Assembly (NCBI GenBank): GCA_027422505.1
Contig: JAPQWV010001073.1
Span: 62,001 to 126,000, forward strand
Source: Craterostigma plantagineum
Taxonomy: Eukaryota; Streptophyta; Magnoliopsida; Lamiales; Linderniaceae
Reading direction: 5' to 3'
Length of the DNA stretch: 64,000 nucleotides
Part shown: positions 21,480 to 32,387 of the stretch, piece after piece
Numbering within the stretch: position 1 is the first letter of the stretch
Layout of the letters: every line of letters starts with the position of its first letter
Position numbers and translations under genes: made by a program
Notes under the pieces: model-generated
Database searches by the model: none
Told to the model about the DNA's origin: nothing
Seen by the model: only the letters and a program-made list of their open reading frames with translations

Positions 21480-22530
21480 GTCTGGGCTGATTTGAGGCGT
21501 GAGTTGGAGACCCAGTTTCTACCGGGGAACACATCGTGGGTGACGAGGGAGGCGCTGAAGAAGCTCAAGCACACGGTCTCGGCGCGGGACTACGTGCGCG
21601 AGTTTGCCTCGCTCATGTTGGGCATCACCGATATGTCCGAGACGGACCGACTCTACACCTTTATTGGCGGGCTCAAGGCATGGGCCCAAATGGAGCTGAA
21701 TCGGCAGGGTGTCCAGGACCTTGCATCGGCTTACGCTGCGGCGGAGCGGCTTGTCGAGATCAGGCCAATCGAGCAGCAAGCCACGGCGACTGAGGCCGCG
21801 GCGACCACTTCCACGAAGGCCAAAAAGGGAAGGAGACCAAGACGAAGAAGGGAGTGGACCAGAAGGGAAAGGAGGTAGCACCCACGGCGGAGGCAACGGA
21901 GTACCCCAAAGGCGGGGCGTGCTACGTTTGCGGCGTGGTGGGGCATCGGGCGAGGCAGTGTCCGAAGCGGTCGCAGGCGGCGGCCGTGATAGTCGAGGAC
22001 GGTTCGACTGAAAGGGAAATCACGAGGATGGACCCACTTCGGATAACTATTCTTCGATGTACGCCTTCTAAGAACCTTTTGTTTGTGAAGTGCAGGGTCA
22101 ACAAGATTGAGGTGTTCGGGCTTGTCGACACGGGCGCAACTCACACGTTCGTGGCAAGTCGGCTGATCGAGGATCTTAGACTTAGCATGCGCTCCCATGA
22201 GGTGGCGGTTGAGACCTTTAATTCCCACGCAATTGAAGTGAAAGGCTTGGCGGCGGCGGTGCTTAGCCTTGGCGGTTGGCGAGGATGGGTCGACCTTACG
22301 GTGGTTGAGATGGGCGATTTCGACCTAATCTTGGGGCTAGACTTTTTGAGGGCAGCGAAGGTGGCGATAGATCCTTCGAGCCATCAAATCCTTATTGGAG
22401 ACGGAGGTGAGCGAGTCGACAGCGTCGATGAGGGCGTTGTGCGACAGCACTGGCACGAGAGTAGAAGGGACGGCAATGGGACGACGATGTCGACGAGGAC
22501 GCCGACTCTCTTCGCGGGGGGGGGGGGGGT
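21480..22530 (+). pseudogene. Gag-protease of a pol-less LTR element, unit 1
   Basis: Begins inside gag (ADLRRELETQFLPGNTSW, LGITDMSETDRLYTFIGGLKAW), shifts frame near 21860, then KGGACYVCGVVGHRARQCPKR (CCHC knuckle), FGLVDTGATHTFVASRL (aspartic protease) and MGDFDLILGLDFLRAAK. After the protease the sequence goes into a G-rich tract and the LTR start at 22531, with no RT, RNase H or integrase. The unit recurs 2,474 bases downstream almost unchanged, so the absence of pol is a property of the family, not a local deletion. Such elements would depend on the enzymes of a relative (TR-GAG type). Confidence 0.82.
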
Positions 22531-23774
22531 TGTTACATCCTTGAGTGCCACGTCATCAGCCCGCTCATGGCCGGGCTATAGAAATAGCGATGATGTGCGG
22601 GTCCAAGGTGCACGAGTTGGCGAGGGACAACACTTGGATACTTTCCACCCAAGACGTATGGGCGGAGCCGGCGAGGTAACGGAGGACTCGGCCGGAGCCG
22701 GCGAGGTCAGCCACGGTGGCCTACACTGGGCGCGGGGCCGTGCGCGCGGCGCTCGCGCACGCATGCGCAAGGTTGCGGGGGCAGCGCGCGCACAACGTGG
22801 GCACACTTTGCGCTGAGGGCATGCGGGGACTTCTCGGCAGGGTGTGCGAGAGTTGGCGCGCATGGGACTTAGGCAATGAGCGAGACTTCTCGGCAGGGCT
22901 TGCGAGGATTGGCGCGCGAGGCAGGAGGCAGCGCGCGCACAAGTGTGCAGCACTTGGGCAGGCCAGCGCGCGCAAGCATGCGCGCTCGCATGCGAGCCGG
23001 CGCGGACGCGGAGGTCCGGCGGCGGCGACGGCGGTGCACGGCAGTGTACGGCGGCGGTCGGCGGAGCACGGCGGTGCTCGGCGGCGGTGCGCGGCGGCGC
23101 ACGGCTGCGGACGGCGGCGGCGACGGCGGAGGTCGGCGGCGGCGCTGAGGTGACGACGGCCAAGCTGGGAAGGCGAGGCCGGACCTGGCCCACGGTGGCG
23201 GGCCAGGTTGGTGTGCGACGAGGCACGCCCGCGGCGGTGCCGCGCGGGCCAGGCTGCGCGGCGCGGCGCGGCGATGAGCTGGGGCGAGGACGATGCGGGC
23301 GCGGCACGCGGAGTCCTAGAAGCTTACACGGAGTTTGAATTGGTCCTAAGATTTGGTAAAGATACTTTCCTTATTTTAAGAAAGATCTTGTTTGGATACT
23401 TACCATATTTAGGGAAGATCTTGGAGGAAGATTTGGGAGATCTTTTAGGGATCTCTCTTACCAATTCAAAGGAGGCTTGAAGTCTATAAATAGGGCTTCA
23501 TTCGAGCAGCTCAAGGCAGATTTTGGAGTGGACGAAATTGAGAGTCTTTGAGAGCAGAATTTCGAGAGCACACCAAGTCACACATCGGGTCTTTTGGAAA
23601 GACTCGACGGGGTCGCGTTGAGGCATTCACTAGCGAGTTAGGTTAGTGATTAAGATCCCGAAGGGACACTTAGGATAACCGTGTAGTAGCTCGTTTGGGT
23701 TAGCGAGGTGAGGCCGAGGCTTGTTCGGTTCCACACGGGTCGAGTATTCCTATAGTGTACGTTTTGTTCGTCGA
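22531..23774 (+). repeat. LTR of the gag-only element, unit 1
   Basis: Starts TGTTACATCCTTGAGTGCC after a 14-base G-run (22516-22529). 22690-23300 is extremely GC-rich, with CGCGCGC and CGGCGG words. A good TATA box, TATAAATAGG, stands near 23484, followed by AT-normal sequence that runs into gag of unit 2. The exact 3' border of the LTR and its PBS are not visible, and the leader appears to have been deleted. Confidence 0.75.
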
Positions 23775-25001
23775 GGAATAAACGGGCTAAGTTGCAAAAC
23801 TTTCTCTATGACATCGAGGCGTATTTCCAAGGAGCGGGAATACAAGAGGCGGACAAGGTAGACGTCGCGTTGAACTATCTCGAGGACGACGCGAAGCTGT
23901 GGTGGCGGACGAGGCTCACGCAAGACGCGGAGCTCAATCGGCCGAGACTTACGGTCTGGGCTGATTTGAGGCGTGAGTTGGAGACCCAGTTTCTACCGGG
24001 GAACACATCGTGGGTGACGAGGGAGGCGCTGAAGAAGTTCAAGCACACGGTCTCGGCGCGGTACTACGTGCGCGAGTTTGCCTCGCTCATGTTGGGCATC
24101 ATCGATATGTCCGAGACGGACCGACTCTACACCTTTATTGGCGGGCTCAAGCCATGGGCCCAAATGGAGCTGAATCGGCAGGGTGTCCAGGACCTTGCAT
24201 CGGCTTACGCTGCGGCGGAGCGGCTTGTCGAGATCAGGCCAATCGAGCAGCAAGCAACGGCGACTGAGGCCGCGGCGACACTTCCACGAAGGCCAAAAAG
24301 GGGAAGGAGACCAAGAGGAAGAAGGGAGTGGACCAGAAGGGAAAGGAGGTAGCACCCACGGCGGAAGCAACGGAGTACCCCAAAGGCGGGGCGTGCTATG
24401 TTTGCGGCGTGGTGGGGCATCGGGCGAGGCAGTGTCCGAAGCGGTCGCAGGCGGCGGCCGTGATAGTCGAGGACGGTTCGACTGAAAGGGAAATCACGAG
24501 GATGGACCCACTTCGGATAACTACTCTTCGATGTACGCCTTCTAAGAACCTTTTGTTTGTGAAGTGCAGGGTCAACAAGATTGAGGTGTTCGGGCTTGTC
24601 GACACGGGCGCAACTCACAAGTTCGTGGCAAGTCGGCTGATCGAGGATCTTAGACTTAGCATGCGCTCCCATGAGGTGGCGGTTGAGACCTTTAATTCCC
24701 ACGCAATCGAAGTGAAAGGCTTGGCGGCGGCGGTGCTTAGCCTTGGCGGTTGGCGAGGATGGGTCGACCTTACGGTGGTCGAGATGGGCGATTTCGACCT
24801 AATCTTGGGGCTAGACTTTTTGAGGGCAGCGAAGGTGGCGATAGATCCTTCGAGCCATCAAATCCTTATTGGAGACGGAGGTGAGCGAGTCGACAGCTTC
24901 GATGAGGGCGTTGTGCGACAGCACTGGCACGAGAGTAGAAGGGACGGCAATGGGACGACGGTGTCGACGAGGACGCCGACTCTCTCCGCGGGGGGGAGGA
25001 T
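23775..25001 (+). pseudogene. Gag-protease of a pol-less LTR element, unit 2
   Basis: Has 150 more gag bases at its start than unit 1: LQNFLYDIEAYFQGAG and DDAKLWWRTRLTQ, the normal gag core. It then repeats unit 1 through CYVCGVVGHRARQC, LVDTGATHKFVASR and DFDLILGLDF. The polypurine tract here is the shorter GGGGGGAGGA (24991-25000), probably the ancestral state. One frameshift separates gag from the knuckle/protease frame (about 24330), as in unit 1; since both units share it, it may be genuine frameshift or readthrough expression, or an old shared mutation. Confidence 0.82.
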
Positions 25002-25440
25002 TGTTACATCCTTGAGTGCCACGTCATCAGCCCGCTCACGGCCGGGCTATAGAAATAGCGATGATGTGCGGGTCCAAGGTGCACGAGTTGGCGAGGGACA
25101 ACACTTGGATACTTTCCACCCAAGACGTAAGGGCGGAGCCGGCGAGGTAACGGAGGACTCGGCCGGAGCCGGCGAGGTCAGCCACGGTGGCCGGCCAGGC
25201 AGGCGGCCTGGCCGGGCCGCGCGCCTACACTGGGCGCGGGGCCGTGCGCGAGGCGCTCGCGCACGCATGCGCAAGGTTGCGGGGGCAGCGCGCGCACAAC
25301 GTGGGCACACTTTGCGCAAGGGCATGCGGGGACTTCTTGGCAGGGTGTGCCAGAGTTGGCGCGCATGGGACTTAGGCAATGAGCGAGACTTCTCGGCAGG
25401 GCTTGCGAGGATTGGCGCGCGAAGCAGGAGGCAGCGCGCG
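25002..25440 (+). repeat. LTR of the gag-only element, unit 2, truncated
   Basis: Repeats 22531 onward, with a GGCCAGGCAGGCGGCCTGG-containing extra segment near 25190-25222 that unit 1 lacks. It is cut at 25440 inside the GC-rich part by a LINE. Confidence 0.8.
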
Positions 25441-26520
25441 CTTGGCTGGCAATACGAGACAGACTAGCGACGCGCGACAAGCATTGGGTGGCTGCGGCCG
25501 CGGGAACTTCAATTTGCCTTCTCTGTGACGATGCGGTGGCAGAGACTACTCGCCACCTTTTCTTTGATTACAGGTTTTCGCATCGCTGCCTCAGGATGCT
25601 CCGGGACCACATGCGGTTTGGGTGGCCTGTTAGGGACTGGTTTGAGGGCATACATTGGGCGGCTGGACGCTCGCGTAGTCGGCACTTAGCCTCACTAGGC
25701 CCGCGCCATGTGCTTGCCTCCTTAATCTACCATCTGTGGGCTGAACGGAATAGGAGATGGCATGACGGTAGGCGACGCACACCTCAGCAAATTGTGAAGG
25801 ACATCGAGACCCTACTTAGCATACGTCTGTCTACCCTATCGCCCAAATTTGCCTTGCAGCTGTGCGCGTTACGACGGGTCTGACGAATTGTTTGGGCATA
25901 GTCTACCTTGGACCTTGGACCTTGGACCTAGGTCCAGGGACCTTGTATCCTTTCCCTTCTTCCGCTTTGTTGCTCTGTACTATTTGGTCCTTCCTCTCGG
26001 CCTTCCTTTGCTTTGTGTGTGTGCAGGCCAGCAGGTGAGCTTTGGACCCCGATGTTGCTCGTTTCCCCTGCTTAAGTCGCTCCCTGCAGGTGTGTGGTGA
26101 CTAACTGGCCATGGCGACGTCCCCATCTGGCTTGCGGCATGGAAAACAGGTGGTGCCATGAGTACGCTTTCTTTGACCAGATCTGCGGATGCCTTTTCCC
26201 GCCAGAAGCATTTCCATCGTGACTCTGTCTTCTGTTTGTGCGTCTTGCACTTGTTGGCACTTTGCTGGGTAGCCCTGCTGGCACTACACCTGGTGCCAGG
26301 AACCGGTTGACTGTTGTGGTTTTGACACCTACTTTGCCTTTGCTTTTGGTCTTTTGTGTTTCTCTCTCGGGGCTTAGGTCTTTTGGACCTTGTAGGTTAC
26401 CTGGTCTATGGTGTTGTCTGGTCTGTCGTACATTACCGTTTGATGCGGCATGAGCGATATCATGCCCGCTGCTCTGTACCCCTGTTTTTCATATTTAGTT
26501 ACCAATTTCCAAAAAAAAAA
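25441..26520 (+). mobile_element. LINE 3' end, copy 6, with zf-RVT remnant
   Basis: ORF2 C-terminus in frame from 25488: CLLCDDAVAETTRHLFFDY, LASLIYHLWAERNRRW, RLSTLSPKFALQLCALRRV. The third zinc ligand of zf-RVT, normally in FFEC, is tyrosine here, so the finger is broken. The 3' UTR is the long type, with a (ACCTTGG) triplet repeat near 25907-25930, and ends in an A-run (26511-26520) followed by TAA repeats. No matching flanks. Confidence 0.85.
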
Positions 26521-27429
26521 TAATAATAATAGGAGAGGTCTAAATTGGGAATAAGCATAAACATAGGGATTATTTCGCCATTACCCTTATTATTAGTGGT
26601 ATTAAACTCACTAATATATAGATGAGGAAAGGGGAAAGGAGAGATAGTTTTACTTCTCACACTAAAAACGCCAAGTAGAGAGAGGGAGGAGATCGAGACC
26701 TAGCTTTAGAGAAGGTATAAAAATCTTTGCTATGCTCTTACATTTTATTATGATTTTAAGTCCTAATTTCGAACCTAGAAAGAAGATTTAGGATATTGTA
26801 CACTTAAGATCCGCCCAGACTCGTATCTTTACTGAGTATGAATTTTACGGTTTGAAAGTTCATATGATATTCAATGTGTTCTTGAGAAAAGTAACATTTA
26901 GATCAAAAAGTTTAAGGGTTCGCGGGTTCGAAAGCTGTTTATGTATATTTGGGGTCGTGAAAGTCGAGCTTCACGAACCCTAGTTCGCGAAGTGGGCAAG
27001 GGACGTCAACTTCGCGAAGTGTGTGAGTCGCGAATCGTTGGAAAGGTAGAATTCGCGAACTTAAGGGCTTCCTTTGCACGGGCTTCGCGGGTTGAGCAAG
27101 TCGCGGACTCCATGCAAACCACGAAGCAACTTAGAGCTCTTAAGGGATTTGAAGTGGGTAGGAAAGGAGTCCCGAAGTGTGAACTTGGCGAATTCATGGG
27201 AAGTTGGCGAATTAAGCATGAAGTCGTGAAAGTGGAAGAATAGTTTGTGAAGTGAACTTGAGAGGAAGATTGTGAAACCGGACCGGACCGGCCGGTTCAG
27301 GCCGGAAACTAGTGAACCGGCCGGAAATCCGATCCGATTCCGGTCCGGTCTTAAGTTTATTTAAAAAAAAAGAAAAAACCGAAAATTTTTCTGTAAGTAA
27401 TGAAAATGGACGAATTTATAGGTTATTCC

Positions 27430-27496
27430 ACGTGGTCCAGTGTAAGGTGGTGGACTTCTATGGTAACGGGCTGAGTTCGAATCCCACATGAACATC
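27430..27496 (+). other. tRNA-like segment (Pol III A- and B-box pattern) inside the hAT
   Basis: GTGGTCCAGTGTAAGG resembles an A box and GAGTTCGAATCCC, 35 bases on, resembles a B box (GGTTCGANTCC). No cloverleaf, acceptor stem or TSD was found, so it could be a captured SINE head or chance. Confidence 0.35.
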
Positions 27497-27536
27497 ATTT
27501 GTCTTTTTAAATAATTAACTAATAGCACAGACTTTT

Positions 27537-29425
27537 TGCATTAGTTCACGCTTGACGATTGCGGATTGCGAACCTCTCATTGCAAAGATAGATCGACGAC
27601 TGGGTTCTTGAACTAATCTGTCCCTTTCTTATGCAGGTCGGGTACAACTAATCAAGTCTGTCCTGCTCGGTATTCATACTTATTGGGCTGGGTATTCTTA
27701 CTACCAAAAGGGGTGATTCGTGTAATCGAGGCGCGATTTAGAGCCTTTCTTTGGAAGGGAAAGAGGGCCAAGGTTGCATGGGCGGACATATGTACACCAA
27801 GAGAGGAAGGGGGCCTTGGGCTACGATCAATTGAGGTCGATAACAAGGCATTGATGATGCGTCTCCTCTGGTGTCTTCTGAATGGAGATGTAACCTCCGT
27901 CTGGGCCAATTGGATACGCCAAACCCGTTTACACAGTACATCCTTATGGTCAATACGGCCCACACCTAGGACATCGTGGAGTTGGAAGAAACTTCTGAAA
28001 CTACGCCATCGCCTTCGACCTCTTATTCAGTTCCGTATTGGGAATGGGGCAAGTATTCGCCTTTGGACCGACCCATGGCTGTTCGAGTACCCAATGGGGG
28101 AACATTTCCCGCGTGGACCAACGGTTATGGGCCTTCCTATTGATTCGAAACTGTGTGCCGTTATCAATGCTGATGGCTGGAATTGGCCTGCTCGTACCAC
28201 GACAGAATTCTTGGAGATTGAGCCACACCTACCCATTGTCAGGCCACAAGAGGAAGACCAGATTATATGGATCGCTTCGGGGGATGGACGTTTCACGACG
28301 CATTCGGCTAGGGAGAAGCTCAGGCAGGGTCGCCCACACGTCCCTTGGTGTACACTGTTTGGCGGCCCAATTTTCATCCCAAGGCATGAATTCATCCTCT
28401 GGCTGGCGATAAGAGACAGATTGGCAACAAGAGATAAACCATGGGTGGCAACTGCAGCGGGAACCACTACGTGTCTTTTATGTGACGCGGGCACTATGGA
28501 AACGACACATCATGATTTTTGAGTGCCCTTTTTCTAGGCAATGCTTACGATCATTACGAACTAAACTGCATTTTCAATGGTCGTACAGGGACTGGACGAA
28601 TGGAGTACGATGGGCAGCCCGTAAATGGCGTGGGAAACACTTAGCGTGGATGGGGCCGCGTCATGCCATTGCCTCCCTTGTATACCACCTTTGGTCGGAA
28701 CGGAATAGGCGATGGCGTAAAGGGATTCGTCGACCACCTGAGTGCATTGTTATGGACATTGAATCTATACTCAGTGGGCGGCTTTCTACCCTCTCGCAGA
28801 AATACCTGCTACAAGCGCAGGCTCTGCGCCGGGTGTCGCACATCGCCTGGCCGGTTTAGGGAGTCTGCTCTTTCTTCTTCTCTTTCTCTTTCTCTCTCCC
28901 TTCAATAATTATTCGTCCTGGAATCTGATTTCCCCCCTAGTATTTCTACTTGGTGCAGGTTTTAAGATGATCGTGGGGACTTGCGTACCGACGTGGATGA
29001 GTCATGTGCCTGGCACGTTTGCCCGTCTAGGAAGGATTCAGGAGGCGGCATGAGAATGCCTTTCCCGACCATCTTTGCGGATGCTTTCATCGCATTATCA
29101 TCTCCGCCGAAGCTTATCCATCGGGATTTGTCTTCTTCGTAGTGCGTTTGCGCTTTCGGCACTCTCCCCGGCTGCCCTGCTGGTGCCACAACTGGTACCA
29201 GAAACCTGAAGATGGATGTTGGTTCGGACGCCTATGTTAGCCTCTGTAGCGACTTTATATTTTGTTGGTTTGGGTCTTGTTGGGATCCTGTAGGCTGTCT
29301 GGGTTATCAATGGCTAGTGTTGTATGGTCGGTTGTACGTTACAGCTTGGTGCGTCATGAGCGATATCATGAACGCTGCTTTGTACTCCTGTTATCCTTTA
29401 TATTAGTGACACTTCCCAAAAAAAA
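27537..29425 (+). mobile_element. LINE copy 7, 5'-truncated, with ORF2 C-terminal half
   Basis: Starts in the RT thumb (LVHARLTIADCEPLI-like, broken), then LSYAGRVQLIKS after a frameshift near 27630. LLPKGVIRVIEARFRAFLW, SWSWKKLLKLRHRLRPLIQFRIGN and PRHEFILWLAIRDRLATRDKPW are open to the zf-RVT at CLLCDAGTMETTHH, where a frameshift near 28510 leads into FECPFSRQCLRS. ORF2 ends at 28859. The 3' UTR is the long type; A-run 29418-29425. ACTTTT stands on both sides, a weak candidate duplication. Confidence 0.85.
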
Positions 29426-29744
29426 CTTTTATAAATTTAATTTTTATAGCCCTTGGTATAGTTAATTTCAACTACCAATACAATTTATTTTATTTAATTT
29501 TGACCCTCAATTTTATAAAATTCTAACATATAACAAAAGTTACTAAATAAACATCTATATTATTTATATTATTTAATTGATTCAATCACAAATATATATT
29601 AAATATATTTAAAGATACCGGTTTGACCCCGGTTTGATTCCGGTTTTATACCAGTTAAACCACTAAACCTTAAACCACTAAAATTTTCGGTCCGGTTCAA
29701 AAACCCGGTTTCAGAACCATGCTTGAGAGGTTTCACGGGTTGAG

Positions 29745-30910
29745 CAAGTCATGAACCCGAACTTAGTTCTAGGGAATTCGCGAATTAAGCTAGTTCGCAA
29801 ACTAGGAGTGAATGAATAGGCCTCGCGAAGTGGATGTGTAGGGTATAATGTCGTGAACTAAATGAGCTTGGTGGATCCACATGCACTTCGTGAAGTCGGA
29901 TGGAGTTAGAACTTGGCGAACCCTAGTTGGCGAAGCAAGAGGTTCGCGAACTCGGTGATGATGAGTGACTTTGCGAACTAGAATTTCTGCACTTCACGAA
30001 TTAGGGAGAGCTTAACTTCACGTATGGAGAGGGAAGAAAGATATGACTTCGCGAAGTGAAATGTCACGAATTCGAGGGGTCTCCAACGAGCTAGTTCGTG
30101 AAGTAAGGTTGGCGAATTAAACTTTACGGACTTACACAGGATCCTAGGAGTTCGCGAAGTAGGTAAGAGAGTAGAATTTATAAAGTGTCAACTCAACGAA
30201 TTGGAACTTGACGAACCCTAGAGTTAGATAAATTCGCGAGGTGAGGGCATGTTAGATCTTTTGTGAATTAAGGTTTTCCTTGATTAGCATTTCGCGAAGT
30301 AGATCATTCCATGAAGAAATGAATTCACGAACCTAGGTTAAGTAGAAGTGTAGTTCGCGAACTACATAAGATCGCGAATTAGGTATAGAGTATAAACTTC
30401 GCGAACCATAGGATAGAAAATACATTTCACGAATTAGGGTATGTTGGCGAAACTAACGAAGCACTTCATGAGTTAGGGTTCACGAGTAGAGTTCCACGAA
30501 TTAAGATCTAAGTTGGCCCATGAACTATATAAGTTCGTGAGTATGAGAACTTAGGATAGATGACAAGTTTACTTCACGGACTATCTAGGATCCCGAATTA
30601 AGTAAATATTTCACGAATCAATTGAGGCACTTCGCGAATTAAGAACTCAACAAAAATTAAGTATAGGTCAAGAGTTAAGAACAGTTCACAATTGCAAGGT
30701 CACGAATCTCACAAACTTCGCGAACTATATAAGTTCGCAAAGTGACTTTACGAATTGAAATAACCGTGCAAGGTTAGCGGGTCATGGGAATTGAATGAGC
30801 TATATAAGTTCACGGATTATAAGAAAGCTAAGTTAATTCACGAATTACACATCATGAGTCATGAGCCTAAGATAGTTCACGAGTTATGTATAATTCACGT
30901 GTTGACTCCA
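29745..30910. repeat. TTCGCGAA-type array, longest in the window
   Basis: Over about 1.15 kb the words TTCGCGAA, TTCACGAA, TTCGTGAA, TTGGCGAA and similar recur roughly every 15-30 bases, in the same LTR zone as 14806-15455. CpG-decayed variants are more frequent here than in the first copy. Confidence 0.82.
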
Positions 30911-31461
30911 CTTAGCAAAATTTTTAAGGAATTTTGATACCACTCGATAACTAATATCGTAATACTTAGGAAACTTACGAAACAAATATCCGAATAAGTT
31001 AGATAGAGTTGACATAATAATTTTGTGCTTAAGGTCGGGAATTAAGGATTCCACCGGGTCAGTAGCTATTAATCTATGGACGCAAGTAAGGGGAAACTTC
31101 ACTTCAACTACAACACATGACTCTTATGTGCGTGAATTATGTGACTACGTGCGTTTATGACAGAACGTGAACTTTATGTGACATGATTTAATTAATATTC
31201 AAGATGACATGACATGCATGTTCGTATGATTCACGACATGATCACGTGCATGCACGCCTAGTGTAAGTCATGCATGAAAGCGTGCATGAGTCAAGATCGC
31301 CTGTGAGCGATGAATATTACCCGGTATGGGCATCTGTTGTAGACTCACAGTCGAGTCACGACTGTCCTATGCTATCATGGTGGCGTTGATGCGCCGTCGA
31401 CTATGCGAATGTTGGGTGGTGCCCTCACTGAGGAAGGTGCGACCTGGAGGATGCGACCCGA

Positions 31462-32387
31462 TGCAACGACCTGTCCCATACCAGGTGTCACTGTAGCACC
31501 GGTCCCTATTGGGACCAGTGGGGTTGGGCCACCATACTTCGACTGATAGTCTGGCCCCACTGTACCACCATTTAACCTTTCAGCGTGCTTCGCCCTCGCT
31601 CATACGCACCCTGGGCAAACTTCCCAGGGGTCACCCATGATGATATGAGTAGTACTATCAATTCTCTTATACGATTCTTAGTCTGACACGCCCATATGTT
31701 GCCAGTCTCAGGATCCCCTCTCATTCGGGTGTCGGATCGGTTCGTTCATGTACCCCTTCGCTTAGAAGCCTGCCAAGAGCCGCTCCTTATCCATGCACCT
31801 CTCTGGCACCGGCGATCACTCCCCGCCCTCGTCGGGCCCGGGCGTAATATACCCACCAGCTTCCGCCTGGTTCGTTCCCGAAAAAGCACCGTACTGCGAG
31901 AAGTTGTGCTCTGATACCACCTGTAACGACACGTCCCATACCAGGTGTCACTGTAGCATCGGTCCTTATCGAGACCAGTGGGGTTGGGCCCACAACACTC
32001 CGACTGATAGTCTGGCCCCACTGTACCACCATTTAACCTTTCAGCATGCTTCGTCCTCGCTCACACGCACCCTGGGCAAACTCCCCAGGGGGTCACCCAT
32101 CCCTAGATTGCCCCAAGTCAAGCACGCTTAACTTTGGAGATCCTATAGATGGACACCCGGAAAGGTAGGTCGACCTTGGTGATATGAGTAGTACTATCAA
32201 TTCTCTCATACGATTCTTAGCCTGACACGCCCATACGTTGCTAGTCTCAGGATCCCCTCCATTCGGGTGTCGGATCGGTTCGTTCATGTACCCCTTGGCT
32301 TAGAAGCCTGCCAGGAGTCGCTCCTTGTCCGTGCATCTCTCTGGCACCGGCGATCACTTCCCGCCCTCGTCGGCCCCAGGCATCACA
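31462..32387 (-). mobile_element. Cassandra TRIM, LTR-internal-LTR-internal
   Basis: Minus strand. The complete LTR is 31922 to about 32245 and ends GTCGTTACA, then two bases, then PBS TGGTATCAGAGC (31919-31908). The internal region is about 200 bases without coding sequence, including a purine-rich GAGAGGGGATCC. The second LTR spans 31462 to about 31709. Internal-like sequence also lies outside the right LTR (32246-32387), homologous to 31710-31850, so this is a recombined multi-LTR form. Cassandra elements are Pol III-transcribed TRIMs mobilised by other elements. The LTR inner boundary is inferred. Confidence 0.82.
32081..32143 (-). promoter_or_regulatory. 5S rRNA-derived promoter core in the Cassandra LTR
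   Basis: The minus strand reads GGATCTCCAAAGTTAAGCGT, then GCTTGACTTGGGGC, then GGATGGGTGACCCCC and TGGGGA. These match the 5S A box (AGTTAAGCGTGCTTGGGC, here with four extra bases) and C box (GGATGGGTGACC). They are internal Pol III control regions. It is not a functional 5S gene: the 5' third and the 3' end are missing. Confidence 0.85.

Larger units (their letters stand above)
27258..29730. mobile_element. Non-autonomous hAT-like element with 8-bp duplication, split by a LINE
   Basis: TTGAGAGG flanks both ends (27258-27265 and 29723-29730). The inner ends are imperfect inverted repeats: GATTGTGAAACCGG on the left, and GGTTCTGAAACCGG on the complement of the right. Both sides are rich in CCGGACCGG/CCGGTTT words. 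Without the LINE the element is about 570 bases and encodes nothing. The 8-bp duplication and the terminus suit the hAT superfamily. Confidence 0.72.

Noticed and set aside
22576..23307. Open frames of 130-240 codons on both strands in the GC-rich LTR block
   Set aside because: The composition is nearly all Arg, Ala, Gly and Pro, frames are open on both strands, and the region is an LTR repeated at 25047-25440. High GC removes stops.
29100..29310. Minus-strand ORFs across LINE 3' UTRs (also 15533-16063, 26072-26284, 42362-42749)
   Set aside because: They run antisense through LINE 3' UTRs that recur in many copies and are not conserved in frame.
32081..32143. A possible 5S rRNA gene
   Set aside because: Only the internal control region is present, with a four-base insertion, and it lies in a Cassandra LTR with PBS and a second LTR copy.
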